A DNA stretch of 64,000 nt, from assembly GCF_003696285.1 (NCBI RefSeq), contig NZ_RFFL01000011.1, positions 108,902 through 172,901 of the forward strand, given 5' to 3'. The translations under genes were made by a program, and so were the position numbers. Source of the DNA: Stutzerimonas nitrititolerans. GTDB taxonomy: Bacteria > Pseudomonadota > Gammaproteobacteria > Pseudomonadales > Pseudomonadaceae. The notes under the pieces were generated by a model. It ran no database searches and was not told where the DNA came from. It was given only the letters and a program-made list of their open reading frames with translations. Below, one piece after another: positions 9,131-17,629 of the stretch. Numbering within the stretch: position 1 is the stretch's first letter; each line of letters starts with the position of its first letter.

Positions 9131-9180
9131 GAAAACCGAAGCCCCTGATTCCAAGCCAGAAATCAGGGGCTTCGTGTTTA
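9131..9180. terminator. bidirectional intrinsic terminator
   Basis: Perfect 13-bp arms GAAGCCCCTGATT (9138-9150) and AATCAGGGGCTTC (9161-9173) enclose a 10-nt loop. On the minus strand the stem is followed by GGTTTTC, on the plus strand by GTGTTTA. It probably ends the leftward metallo-beta-lactamase transcript (stop at 9282) and rightward transcription past the broken MocR gene. Confidence 0.75.
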
Positions 9181-9281
9181 TGGGCAGCGGCTTGGGGATC
9201 GTTCAGGGTAGCGCCTTCGCGCCAGCCCAGCCCAAGAACGCAGTGCGGCGAACCTCGCCTCGAAGCTGGACTCGAGCTCGG

Positions 9282-10175
9282 TCAGAACTTCAGCAGCGCC
9301 CCATCCTCTGGAATCTCGACGCGCTCCTGGATGCCTTTTTCCTGGACATAGACTCGCAGCTCCCTGCGGCTTTGGCCCATGTGGTTGATGGCATCCATGT
9401 GGGTCGCTACCACGGTTGCTTCCGGCAACGCCTGGGCGGCGCGCAGCACGTCTTCCTTGCCCATGATGATGGCGCCGTCATAGCCAGTCACTTGCGCATA
9501 ACCCGCATTCAGCACTACGACTTCCGGCTTGTACCGGGTCAGCGCCTGGTCGACCTCGTCGCGCCAGATGGTGTCGCCTGCGAGGTAGAGCGTCTTGTGT
9601 CCGGGCGCCTCGAAGACGACGCCGATCGCAACGCCGAGAAACTCTGCCAGTTCAGGAGTGGCGAACATCGTGTCGGTACCGTGCTGGCCGCCGGTTCTGT
9701 TCAGCGTGACGCCACCGAACGCCACTTGGTCCTCGAGGATTCGGACGTCGCGAAAGCCTTGCCCACGAATGATCTGGGCATCGGACTCGTTCTGTACGAA
9801 CAGCGGGAGATCCTTGGGCAACATCTGCTGGGCAGCGTCATCCCAGTGATCCAGGTGCGTATGCGTGACGATTACCGCATCGACCCCGGCGAGTACCTCT
9901 TCGGCCGGCATCGGCAGCTCGACCAGCGGGTTGCGAAGCTCGCTGCGATAGGTGCCCTCGAACCCGGGATAGGTGCCTTTCCTGGCGAGCATCGGGTCGA
10001 TCAGGAAGGTCGTGTCGGCATAGGAGATTTTCAGCGTTGCGCTGCGGATTTGCTGCAACTGCACCTGCTCGGCAGATGTGGGCGATGTGTCTGCTGGTTG
10101 TGCCGAGGCGAATGCGCTGGTGAAGGCGAGGCCGACGGCCAAGGCCAGTGAGCCACTGATGTTTGCAAAGGGCAT
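9282..10175 (-). CDS. exported MBL-fold metallohydrolase (UlaG-like)
   Basis: A 297-residue metallo-beta-lactamase fold protein with a signal peptide (SLALAVGLAFTSAFASA, about residues 9-25), so probably periplasmic. The metal-binding HTHLDH motif is at 105-110, a second ligand histidine is in RTGGQHG, and the aspartate lies in YLAGDTIW. The sequence resembles the UlaG-like group of MBL proteins. ATG 10175 has an AGGAG site and sits just before the signal peptide; the upstream in-frame extension is unlikely to be coding. It lies 124 bp downstream of, and on the same strand as, a GlxA-type regulator. Substrate unknown. Confidence 0.82.
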   Translation of the reverse strand: MPFANISGSLALAVGLAFTSAFASAQPADTSPTSAEQVQLQQIRSATLKISYADTTFLIDPMLARKGTYPGFEGTYRSELRNPLVELPMPAEEVLAGVDAVIVTHTHLDHWDDAAQQMLPKDLPLFVQNESDAQIIRGQGFRDVRILEDQVAFGGVTLNRTGGQHGTDTMFATPELAEFLGVAIGVVFEAPGHKTLYLAGDTIWRDEVDQALTRYKPEVVVLNAGYAQVTGYDGAIIMGKEDVLRAAQALPEATVVATHMDAINHMGQSRRELRVYVQEKGIQERVEIPEDGALLKF

Positions 10176-10299
10176 GGAACACTCCTGGTTCGTTTCGAAG
10201 GAGCGCATTGTGGGAGCGGGAGGGAAGAAGCAATAGCGGCCCAAAAGACAATCGTGGATAAAAACGGGCCATTCTTTGACGGGGCTGCGCCAAGCCTGT

Positions 10300-11277
10300 C
10301 TATGAAACCGCGCTGAAACGTCGTCGGTATTCGCTAGGTGTGAGTCCGACGATGCCTGTGAACACCTTGCGGAACGCTCCGGGGTCACCATAGCCGACCT
10401 CCCAGGCGATTCGCTCGATGGGTAGCTGGCTCGCCTGCAGCATTTCCCGGGCGCGGCCCACGCGCAGGCGCTGGCAGTATTCGGTGGTGGTCATGCCGGT
10501 AGCTTTCTGGAAGCGGCGCAGAAAGGTGCGCACCTCCATGCTGGCACGTTGCGCCAGATCGGCCAGGACGACCTGTCTGGCGCCCGTCTCTTGCAGCCAG
10601 TGCTGAACGGCCAGCACGGCCTGGTCGCCATGAGCCAGCCGCGGCGCGAAGGCGCTGTAGTAGCGCTGCTGGCGTCCGGGCGGATCGACGAGAAGCATCT
10701 GGGCAGTGTCGATCATCACCGTAGCGCCCAGGTAGCGGTCCACCAGGCGCAATCCCAGGTCGATCCAGGCCATGACGCCGCCAGCGGTGATGATGTCGTC
10801 GGTGTCGATGATGAGCTGATCGACATCGAGCTGCACGCCGGGGAAGCGCTCCGTGAATTTCTCCACGTAAAGCCAATGCGTAGTGATCGTGCGACCGGAC
10901 AGCAAGCCTGTTTCGCCGAGCAGGAATGCGCCGGCACACACGGATGCGAGCGTGGTCCCGTCGCGATGCTGCGCCTGCAGCCATTCCCTGTACGGCGCGG
11001 CTGCGCTGGTGGAAATCGGTTCTTCCAGGCTGGGAGGAAGAATCAGCACGGCGGGCCTGGTATTCGTGCCAGGAAGCGAATCTTGAATGCGCACCGGGGA
11101 TTCGTAGGGGCTTTGCATTTGCCACTGACTGATGCGCAGGGGCGGCGTGTCTGGCACCCCTCGCTCGCTGGTGATTCGTTGTGCGAAAACGAACAGATCG
11201 GTCAGGCCCAGTACCGTCGCCAGTTGCGCAGCGGGATAAAGCAGAATCCCTATCTCAATGATGTTTCTATCCGACAT
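10300..11277 (-). CDS. GlxA family AraC-type transcriptional regulator
   Basis: A 325-residue regulator with an N-terminal DJ-1/PfpI-like domain ([19 protein letters not shown]; the nucleophile-elbow region reads [16 protein letters not shown]) and a C-terminal AraC double helix-turn-helix ([20 protein letters not shown] and [18 protein letters not shown]). ATG 11277 is chosen because it directly precedes the DJ-1 domain. It is divergent from an isochorismatase-like hydrolase gene (start 11384), a common pairing in pseudomonads, so that gene is its most likely target. Ligand unknown. Confidence 0.88.
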   Translation of the reverse strand: MSDRNIIEIGILLYPAAQLATVLGLTDLFVFAQRITSERGVPDTPPLRISQWQMQSPYESPVRIQDSLPGTNTRPAVLILPPSLEEPISTSAAAPYREWLQAQHRDGTTLASVCAGAFLLGETGLLSGRTITTHWLYVEKFTERFPGVQLDVDQLIIDTDDIITAGGVMAWIDLGLRLVDRYLGATVMIDTAQMLLVDPPGRQQRYYSAFAPRLAHGDQAVLAVQHWLQETGARQVVLADLAQRASMEVRTFLRRFQKATGMTTTEYCQRLRVGRAREMLQASQLPIERIAWEVGYGDPGAFRKVFTGIVGLTPSEYRRRFSAVS

Positions 11278-11383
11278 GTGTCGATACAGCCCTTGAAGAT
11301 GTCGATCTCGCCACTTCGCAACAAGCGCCACGTTGGCCGATGATGGTCGCGTTCCCCCATACACCATCGTCAAGGAGCCAGTA

Positions 11384-11932
11384 ATGAGCAAGCGTGCATT
11401 GGTCGTAATCGACCTGCAGAACGAATATCTGCCGACGGGCAATCTACCGCTGACCGGTATCGAGGCCGCCGTCGCCAACGCGGTGAAGGTGATTGCCGAT
11501 TCCCGCGCCAAGGGCGTTCCGGTCATTCACGTCCGCCATGAATTCGCTCATGGAGAAATGCCGGTTTTCGTCCCGGGCACTCCCAACGTGGATATCCAGC
11601 CGGCTGTCGCCCCGCAGGATGGCGAAGCCCTCATCGTCAAGAACTACCCCAACTCGTTCCGTGAAACGGAACTCCAGCAGCTGCTAGACGAGCGGAGCAT
11701 CGAGGAAGTGGTGATCGTCGGCGCGATGAGCCACATGTGCGTCGATGCCGGCGTTCGTGCCGCGGCGGATCTGGGTTATTCGGTGACCGTGCTGCACGAT
11801 GCCTGCGCGACGCTCGACCTGGAGTTTGAGGGCGTACAGGTTCCGGCAGCCCAGGTGCATGCGGCCATGATGGCTGCACTGAAGTTCGGCTACGCCAATG
11901 TGATTTCGACACAAGCCTATCTGACGGTTTGA
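11384..11932 (+). CDS. isochorismatase-family cysteine hydrolase
   Basis: A 182-residue cytosolic hydrolase of the isochorismatase-like superfamily. The catalytic triad is visible: D10 in [10 protein letters not shown]86 in [10 protein letters not shown] and C119 in [11 protein letters not shown]. Retention of the cysteine indicates the amidase/nicotinamidase-like branch rather than true isochorismatases, which lack it. The start at 11384 has an AAGGAG site 6 nt upstream. It is divergent from a GlxA regulator and followed by a second GlxA regulator at 12075. Confidence 0.9.
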   Translation: MSKRALVVIDLQNEYLPTGNLPLTGIEAAVANAVKVIADSRAKGVPVIHVRHEFAHGEMPVFVPGTPNVDIQPAVAPQDGEALIVKNYPNSFRETELQQLLDERSIEEVVIVGAMSHMCVDAGVRAAADLGYSVTVLHDACATLDLEFEGVQVPAAQVHAAMMAALKFGYANVISTQAYLTV

Positions 11933-12074
11933 GCCATCCGTTGGCTTCCCCGATCTGTGCACGATCCGCAGGTCGGGAAAGCACCCGTCGGCGATACCGC
12001 TTGGCTACGCGGTTTGACCTGAATGGTAGTCATGGATATTTTCAGGCCAACTTTTTTTCTAAGACGGATCGTCT

Positions 12075-13076
12075 ATGTCCATGCTTCGCGTTGCCGTCCT
12101 GGCGTTCGATGGCGTGAGCCTGTTCCACCTCTCCGTGCCCGGAATGGTCTTTGGCGCAGCCAAGGATGCACCGGACCTGCCGCATTACGAAGTGCGCTAT
12201 TGCGCTGCAAAGCCGGGCCAGATCCGTAGCGAACAAGGCGTGATGATCGAAGTGTCCGATGGGCTGGAGGCGATGGCGCGTGCCGATATCGTCATCGTGC
12301 CGGCATGGAGCGATCCCAGCCTGCACGCGCCGGCCGAACTGACCGCGGCCTTGCGCCGGTGTCATGCGCAGGGCGCGCTGGTCGTCGGCTTGTGCCTGGG
12401 CGCTTTCGTGTTGGGCGATGCCGGTCTGCTGGATGGCCGCGAAGCCACCACGCATTGGGTGGCGCGCGACCTGTTCGCGCGGCGCTTCCCCAGCAGCCAC
12501 TTCCGCCCGGACGTGCTCTACGTTGCCGACGACAACATCGTCACCTCGGCCGGTACGGTCGCAGCCATCGACTGTTGCCTGCACCTGCTGCGTCAGCGAC
12601 ATGGAGCCGACGTGGCGAATCGGCTGGCCAGGCTGCTGGTTACGCCCCCGCACCGGCAAGGCGGGCAGGCGCAGTACATCGAACAGCCTGTTCCGCAGCT
12701 GCCGAGCGAAAGCCGGCTGCCCGGCGTGCTGGAGTGGGCGCGGGAACATCTGGCCGAACCCTTGTCGCTCGACACGCTGGCCGATGTGGCCAGCATGAGC
12801 CGTCGCACCTTCACCCGTCGCTTTCGCGAAACCACGGGCACGACCTTCATCAGATGGCTCAACGCCGAACGTGTAGCGCGGGCACAGCAACTCCTGGAAA
12901 CCACTGACATGCCGATCGACTGCATCGCATCGGAGGTAGGTTTCGGAACGTCGCTTTCGCTGCGCCAGCAATTCGCTGCACAACTGGGCACTACGCCTTC
13001 GGATTACCGGCGAACCTTCTGCAAGGAGCTGCGCACGAAAGGCGCTGAGTCGATTAAAGGCAGCTTGGGCTTCTAG
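12075..13076 (+). CDS. GlxA family AraC-type transcriptional regulator
   Basis: A 333-residue DJ-1/PfpI plus AraC regulator. The N-terminal domain begins RVAVLAFDGVSLFHLSVPGMVFG; the cysteine elbow is GLCLGAFVLGDAGLLDGR. The HTH region has LADVASMSRRTFTRRFRETTG and CIASEVGFGTSLSLRQQF. Start could be 12075 or the ATG at 12081; neither has a strong ribosome binding site. Its stop codon shares a CTAG with the stop of the convergent LysE-type exporter at 13073, so the two meet tail to tail with no spacer. Confidence 0.88.
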   Translation: MSMLRVAVLAFDGVSLFHLSVPGMVFGAAKDAPDLPHYEVRYCAAKPGQIRSEQGVMIEVSDGLEAMARADIVIVPAWSDPSLHAPAELTAALRRCHAQGALVVGLCLGAFVLGDAGLLDGREATTHWVARDLFARRFPSSHFRPDVLYVADDNIVTSAGTVAAIDCCLHLLRQRHGADVANRLARLLVTPPHRQGGQAQYIEQPVPQLPSESRLPGVLEWAREHLAEPLSLDTLADVASMSRRTFTRRFRETTGTTFIRWLNAERVARAQQLLETTDMPIDCIASEVGFGTSLSLRQQFAAQLGTTPSDYRRTFCKELRTKGAESIKGSLGF

Positions 13077-13672
13077 AGCAACAACGCCAGCCAGGTCGAA
13101 GCCAGCAGCAGTATCGCCAGCAGCTGATTGAAGCGCCGCACCCGTTGCGGTGATTGCAGGAGACGCGCGCTGCCCGCACCGAGCAGCGCCCAGACGCTCA
13201 TGCAGGGCAGCGTCATGAGCAGGAAGACGAACGACAGCTCCGCGACCCGTACGGCCTTGTCCGCAGAGCCCGCAGCGAACACGCTGACCACCGCGACGGC
13301 CATCATCCATACCTTGGGGTTGACCAGTTGCAGCAGCGCCGCGCCCAGCGGTCCCAGCTCGCGATGCGTTGCCGAAGCTGTCTCGAAGGATTGCGCCGCG
13401 CTGCGCAGCAGTTGCCAGGCCAGCCAGCTCAGCCATAGCGCGCCGAGCAGGCTCATCGCCTGCTGCACGCGCGGGTAGCGCTGCAGCGCCTCGCCCAGGC
13501 CGAGACCCACCAGCAGTACGATCAGCGCGGCGGCCAGGCTGGCGCCGAGCACCAGCGGCAGGGTTGCACGCAGGCCGAAGCGCGCGCCGTGGCCGAGGAC
13601 GAGTATGTTCGTCGGCCCCGGCGTGATGCTGGCGACGAAGGCGAAGATGAGAAAGGGCAGCAGGGACTGCAT
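13073..13672 (-). CDS. LysE/RhtB family exporter
   Basis: Inner-membrane protein (199 aa) of the LysE/RhtB amino-acid or metabolite exporter family. The N-terminal FVASITPGPTNILVLGHGARFG is the family signature, and about five to six hydrophobic helices follow (about residues 37-60, 68-88, 110-135, 145-170, 180-199). Its substrate cannot be told. The AraC-type regulator gene immediately upstream on the same strand (13763-14707) is the probable local regulator. Confidence 0.88.
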   Translation of the reverse strand: MQSLLPFLIFAFVASITPGPTNILVLGHGARFGLRATLPLVLGASLAAALIVLLVGLGLGEALQRYPRVQQAMSLLGALWLSWLAWQLLRSAAQSFETASATHRELGPLGAALLQLVNPKVWMMAVAVVSVFAAGSADKAVRVAELSFVFLLMTLPCMSVWALLGAGSARLLQSPQRVRRFNQLLAILLLASTWLALLL

Positions 13673-13762
13673 GGTTCAGTCCCTCCGGCTGTTATGTGGA
13701 TGGTTGTCAGGCATGGCATGGTTCTCCTCGATGGAAAGCCATGCTCGGTCACTGTTGCTGGT

Positions 13763-14707
13763 TCAGTCTGGAAGTTTTGAGCAGCGTCGGCGGTAGTCGG
13801 CGGGGGTGAGTTGGTAGGCGCGGCGAAACCAGCGGCCCAGATGGCTCTGGTCGGCGAACCCCAGGGCACAGGCGACATCCGCAGGGCTGTCGCCTCGTGC
13901 GAGTTGCTGACGCGCTTTGGCCAGGCGCAGCTGGATCAGGTAGGCATGGGGCGCCAGGCCGAAGGCGCTCTTGAAGGCGCGGCTGAGACGAAAGCGGTCC
14001 ACCGCGCAAACCGCCGCAAGCTCGTCCAGGCCGATGTCCTGGGCGAAATGTGCATGCAGGTAGTCCCGCGCGATCTGCGCCACCAGTGGCAGGCGCGGGT
14101 CCGGGTTGGCACGTTTGCGCCAGTGCAGGTGGCCGGTCATGGTGGCGAGCAGATCGTCGATGGCGCTCTGTCGCACGATGCGCAGCTCGCGCGCGTGCAA
14201 GGCGTGGAACGCGCGGAAGATGGCCCCCGACAGGTATCGATCGGTGCTCAGGGTGTCGGCGAAGCTCGGCTGGCTGTCGGCCGGCGCATGCTCGAACAAT
14301 GCGTGCAGCTCGCGCTCGAGCCATCGCGGATCGAGGTAGAGCATCGAGTAGGTGAAGCCGTCCTCCGTCGGCGCGTGGCCGTCATGGAGCTCACCCGGTT
14401 CGAGCAGGATGGCCTTGCCCGGTGTGCTCACATGCTTCATCCGTCGACAGTGGAACTGCTGCACACCTTGTTCGGTCACGCCCACCAGGAAGCTGTCGTG
14501 CCAGTGCGGATCATAGGCATGCCCCCGGAAATGCGCGCGGATCGACTCGATACCGGTGTCGGCATCCTGAGCAAGGTCGATCCAGTTGCGAGCGTTCAAG
14601 GGGCATTCCGGTGGGAGTATCAAGGCCAATGCAGACCTTAGCGGGTCGGGACCTGGAAGGTTAGAAGATTTGTGCAGGGCAGCGCTCGATTTGTTCACGT
14701 GTGGCAC
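13763..14707 (-). CDS. AraC family transcriptional regulator (cupin sensor domain)
   Basis: A 314-residue regulator with an N-terminal cupin-like sensor domain (HAYDPHWHDSFLVGVTEQG, then ILLEPGELHDGHAP) and a C-terminal AraC domain (LDELAAVCAVDRFRLSRAF; ADVACALGFADQSHLGRWF). This arrangement is common in regulators next to LysE exporters, and a LysE gene is 90 bp downstream on the same strand. The start is uncertain: GTG 14707 and GTG 14698 are both possible and neither has a good ribosome binding site. Confidence 0.85.
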   Translation of the reverse strand: MPHVNKSSAALHKSSNLPGPDPLRSALALILPPECPLNARNWIDLAQDADTGIESIRAHFRGHAYDPHWHDSFLVGVTEQGVQQFHCRRMKHVSTPGKAILLEPGELHDGHAPTEDGFTYSMLYLDPRWLERELHALFEHAPADSQPSFADTLSTDRYLSGAIFRAFHALHARELRIVRQSAIDDLLATMTGHLHWRKRANPDPRLPLVAQIARDYLHAHFAQDIGLDELAAVCAVDRFRLSRAFKSAFGLAPHAYLIQLRLAKARQQLARGDSPADVACALGFADQSHLGRWFRRAYQLTPADYRRRCSKLPD

Positions 14708-14728
14708 GGGTTGCGGGGGATGGGTTGC

Positions 14729-15487
14729 TCATGCGCGTCCAATCCTCATGTTGATGGGCCAGGTGATCGAGTGTCGGGTCGTGGGGTCGCCCCATGGCTC
14801 GGCGATGTCTGCGGCGAATCGATGCAGCAGATCCTCGCGCCCGGCTTCCCTGGCGCTGCGCACCGCCGACCAGGTCGAGAGGTAGCCGAGGAACTCTTCG
14901 AGGCGCCACTCCAGCTCAATGGCTATTGGAGGACCTTGCAGCTCGGAAAAGGGGAAGTCGATGGTCGAGTAGCCGCTGTCCACCAGCTTGCGCTCGGCGG
15001 GCCAGTACGGACCGATCTCGTCCCAGTAGAACTGCTCGAAACGGGTGCCCAGCTCGCCGCCGAGGCGCAGCACGCCATAGCTGACCAGCGCCAGTATCGC
15101 GTCCGGTGCCGCTACCCGGCGTACTTCGGCATAGAACCTGGGCAAGTCGAACCAGTGCGCCGCCTGGGCGGCGGTGATCAGGCTGGCGCTGCGGCTCGGG
15201 AGGGGCAGCTCTTCCGCCGGAGCGCAACCATAGACGACGTTCTCCTGCGGTGCGGCGTGGGCGATCTGATCCTCGCTTGGGTCGAACCCGGCCACCGCCT
15301 CGAAATGCGAGGCAAGGAGTTTGCTCAGTTGCCCGTTGCCGCAGCCGACATCGACTGCCAGCGCCGTGTCGGGCACCAGCGAGGCCAGGTAGGCCGCGAG
15401 CGCCGGCGGGTATTCGGGCCGGAAGCGCGCGTAGGCCTGCCCGCCCTGGTCGAACCAGTTCTTCCGTTCCGCGTCGGGGCTATTCAT
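14729..15487 (-). CDS. class I SAM-dependent methyltransferase
   Basis: A 252-residue Methyltransf_11-type enzyme. The head WFDQGGQAYARFRPEYPPAL is typical of the family, motif I is DVGCGNG (46-52), the acidic loop is in GFDPSEDQIAHA, and the ITAAQAAHWFDLPRFYAE stretch is the post-motif region. ATG 15487 has an AGGAG site about 10 nt upstream. The acceptor substrate is unknown. It precedes the AraC regulator on the same strand but may be independent. Confidence 0.88.
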   Translation of the reverse strand: MNSPDAERKNWFDQGGQAYARFRPEYPPALAAYLASLVPDTALAVDVGCGNGQLSKLLASHFEAVAGFDPSEDQIAHAAPQENVVYGCAPAEELPLPSRSASLITAAQAAHWFDLPRFYAEVRRVAAPDAILALVSYGVLRLGGELGTRFEQFYWDEIGPYWPAERKLVDSGYSTIDFPFSELQGPPIAIELEWRLEEFLGYLSTWSAVRSAREAGREDLLHRFAADIAEPWGDPTTRHSITWPINMRIGRA

Positions 15488-15685
15488 CGTTGGAAACTCC
15501 TGCTGCGGGGCATTGCTTGATGTCGGTCAGGCGCTGCGAGAAAACACTGCCGCAGCGAGGCTGCTTGCCGTACGCGGGCGCAGCTGGAAGCAACTTGCAT
15601 CAGCGCTAACTTGATTTGCAAGCCGGTCCGCTCGATCAGGATCGGCTGTGAGTGTGGTCATGCTTCGGCAAATAATATGCTTGCA

Positions 15686-15711
15686 GACATAATATTAAAA
15701 AATATAATATC
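15686..15711. promoter_or_regulatory. AT-rich imperfect dyad, probable BigR-type operator/promoter
   Basis: A stretch made almost entirely of A and T (ATAATATT-AAAA-AATATAAT core) lies 28 bp before the ArsR-type regulator start, in otherwise GC-rich DNA. BigR-type repressors are known to bind AT-rich palindromes overlapping their own -10 region. The dyad here is imperfect. Confidence 0.5.
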
Positions 15712-15738
15712 TTTCGCGAAATCTACCGAGGTGAATAC

Positions 15739-16053
15739 GTGAAGCAATCGGACATACAGCAGCTGCGGGCCAATGCCGATGCTGCAGGTCAGCTTCTGAA
15801 AGCGTTGGGTAATCCGGATCGCCTGCTGTTGCTGTGCCAGTTGGTCGAAGGCGAGCGCAGCGTCAGTGAGCTGGAAACGCTGCTGGGCATTCAGCAACCG
15901 ACACTGTCCCAGCAACTGGGCGTTTTGCGCCGGGAAGGGCTGGTGGCGACGCGCCGGGAAGGCAAGCAGATCTTCTACCGGATCGACAGCCCGGCGGCAC
16001 TGGCGGTGATCAACACCCTGTATCAGCTGTTCTGCGCGGAGCAGGGCAAATGA
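15739..16053 (+). CDS. bigR: ArsR-family sulfide/persulfide-responsive repressor (BigR/SqrR-like)
   Basis: A 104-residue winged-helix repressor. The recognition helix is in SELETLLGIQQPTLSQQLGV. It lacks the metal-binding ELCVCD motif of arsenic sensors but has two cysteines, C33 (LLLLCQLVEG) and C99 (YQLFCAEQ), exactly 66 residues apart, matching the spacing of the redox pair known in BigR and SqrR, which form a di- or polysulfide cross-link with sulfane sulfur. The GTG start has a GAGGTG site. It opens a rightward operon with YeeE/YedE transporters (4-nt overlap), DUF2892, OsmC and DUF3365 genes. Confidence 0.88.
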   Translation: MKQSDIQQLRANADAAGQLLKALGNPDRLLLLCQLVEGERSVSELETLLGIQQPTLSQQLGVLRREGLVATRREGKQIFYRIDSPAALAVINTLYQLFCAEQGK

Positions 16054-16484
16054 ATATCGACTGGCCGAGCTTCACACCCTGGACATCCCTGGCCGGCGGC
16101 GTGCTGATCGGCCTGGCTGCCAGCCTGTTCGTCGTTGTCAACGGCCGTATCGCCGGGGTCAGCGGACTGCTGGCCGGCCTCTTGCGGCCCGGTAGCGAAG
16201 GGTGGGCGGAGAAGGGACTTTTCCTGACGGGGCTTGTCCTGGCGCCACTGCTGTGGCGAGCGTTCGGCGACTGGCCGCAGGCTGAATTCCAGGTCGGGTT
16301 GCCCGGCCTGATGCTGGCTGGCCTGTTGGTCGGCATCGGCACGCGTTACGGCTCCGGCTGCACCAGCGGCCATGGCGTCTGCGGGATGTCACTGCTCTCG
16401 CTGCGCTCGCTGATCGCGACCTCGAGTTTCATCGCCAGCGGTGTTGCCACCGTCTACGTCATGCGTCACCTGCTGGGGAGCTGA
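16050..16484 (+). CDS. YeeE/YedE-type sulfur transporter subunit (PmpA-like)
   Basis: Inner-membrane protein (144 aa), one half of a YeeE/YedE transporter that in related systems moves thiosulfate or other sulfur species. The signature [12 protein letters not shown] (101-112) with its conserved cysteines is intact. About four hydrophobic segments are visible. Its ATG overlaps the stop of the BigR-like gene (ATGA), and the second half-subunit follows 2 bp later, so repressor and transporter are co-translated. The BigR-regulated bigR-pmpAB arrangement is known from several proteobacteria. Confidence 0.88.
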   Translation: MNIDWPSFTPWTSLAGGVLIGLAASLFVVVNGRIAGVSGLLAGLLRPGSEGWAEKGLFLTGLVLAPLLWRAFGDWPQAEFQVGLPGLMLAGLLVGIGTRYGSGCTSGHGVCGMSLLSLRSLIATSSFIASGVATVYVMRHLLGS

Positions 16485-16486
16485 GC

Positions 16487-16906
16487 ATGCGCAAGCTGAC
16501 GGCGTTCGCCGCGGGGCTGATCTTCAGCATGGGGCTGTTGCTGGCCGGCATGGGCGATCCGGCCAAGGTGCTGGGTTTCCTGGATCTGTTCGGCAGATGG
16601 GACCCTTCGCTGGGGCTGGTCATGGCTGGCGCCATTGCCGTGGCGATTGTGCCCATGCAGTGGGCCCGCAGGCAGCAGCGCTCGCTCCTCGGCGCTCTCA
16701 TGCAACTGCCGCTCAGGCGCAGGCCGGATCGCCGGCTGGTCGGTGGCAGCCTGTTGTTCGGCATCGGCTGGGGCATCGCGGGTATCTGTCCGGCACCGGC
16801 GCTGTCGCTGCTGTTGGCGGGGTACTGGCAGGCATTTCTGTTCGTGCTGGCGATGCTGGCCGGCATGGGACTGTTCAGCGCGCTGGAAAGCAGGCGCGCC
16901 CTTTGA
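16487..16906 (+). CDS. YeeE/YedE-type sulfur transporter subunit (PmpB-like)
   Basis: Second half-transporter (139 aa) pairing with the preceding subunit. It carries the matching core GIAGICPAPALSLLLAG (about residues 102-118) with a conserved cysteine, and FSMGLLLAGMGDPAKVLGFLD near the N-terminus, typical of this half. Three to four hydrophobic helices are evident. It begins 2 bp after the previous stop. Confidence 0.88.
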   Translation: MRKLTAFAAGLIFSMGLLLAGMGDPAKVLGFLDLFGRWDPSLGLVMAGAIAVAIVPMQWARRQQRSLLGALMQLPLRRRPDRRLVGGSLLFGIGWGIAGICPAPALSLLLAGYWQAFLFVLAMLAGMGLFSALESRRAL

Positions 16907-16920
16907 TCGAGGAGATCGGC

Positions 16921-17109
16921 ATGAAAGCAAACATTGGCACCCTGGATCGCAGCCTGCGCATCGCTGCAGGCCTGTTTCTCATCGTCCTCAGCCTGTTCGG
17001 GGTGATTGGCTGGTGGGGCTGGCTCGGCGTGGTGCCGCTGGCCACAGGTCTCTTCCGGTTCTGCCCGGCCTACCGGTTGCTGGGTATCAGCTCCTGCAAG
17101 TGTTCCTGA
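16921..17109 (+). CDS. DUF2892 family small membrane protein
   Basis: A 62-residue inner-membrane protein of the YgaP-like DUF2892 family. MKANIGTLDRSLRIAAGLFL is the canonical start, followed by two hydrophobic segments and the ending FCPAYRLLGISSCKCS with three cysteines. Members of this family often accompany sulfur-transfer enzymes such as rhodaneses, which fits its place in the sulfide-responsive cluster, 14 bp after the transporter genes. Its biochemical role is not established. Confidence 0.88.
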   Translation: MKANIGTLDRSLRIAAGLFLIVLSLFGVIGWWGWLGVVPLATGLFRFCPAYRLLGISSCKCS

Positions 17110-17138
17110 AGCTTTCTTCGCAAGGTAAGGAGTGACAC

Positions 17139-17570
17139 ATGAAGACCATCGGCGTTCAAGGCAGCATGGGTGCGGGTTTTGCCATCGACATGACCTGCGG
17201 CAACCACCAGGTGTTTATCGACCAGCCGCGTAGCGCATTGGGTACCGATACCGGGCCCAGCCCGCTAGAGCTGGTTCTGGCGGCGCTGGGTGGCTGTTTC
17301 GGCACCATCGGCCGCTTCGTCGCCCATCAGCGCAAGATCGTGCTGCGGGGCATGCGCTTCGAGATCGAGGCCGATTACGATCCGGCCGGGCTGCTGGGGC
17401 GCGATGCCTCCGTGCGTCCGGGTTTCGAAGAGGTGCGGTTGCGGGTGGAGATCGATGCCGATCTGAACCAGGAGCAGAAGCTTGAATTCCTTAGGGAAGT
17501 GGAACGCCGTTGCCCCCTGGTCGACAACCTGCTGCACGGCACGCGCCTGCATAGCGAGTTGGCCGCCTGA
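17139..17570 (+). CDS. OsmC family protein
   Basis: A 143-residue OsmC/Ohr-fold protein. The two reactive cysteines expected for thiol-peroxidase chemistry are visible: C53 in LVLAALGGCFGTIGRFV and one in EVERRCPLVDNLLHG near residue 126. It starts 29 bp after the DUF2892 gene with an AAGGAG site. Inclusion in a BigR-type cluster suggests action on organic persulfides or sulfur-stress peroxides, but that is inferred from position only. Confidence 0.9.
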   Translation: MKTIGVQGSMGAGFAIDMTCGNHQVFIDQPRSALGTDTGPSPLELVLAALGGCFGTIGRFVAHQRKIVLRGMRFEIEADYDPAGLLGRDASVRPGFEEVRLRVEIDADLNQEQKLEFLREVERRCPLVDNLLHGTRLHSELAA

Positions 17571-17629
17571 ACCGAACTTATCGATACCTTCGATCGCCGG
17601 CAGCCAGCCTGGCTGCCAAGGAGTCTGCA

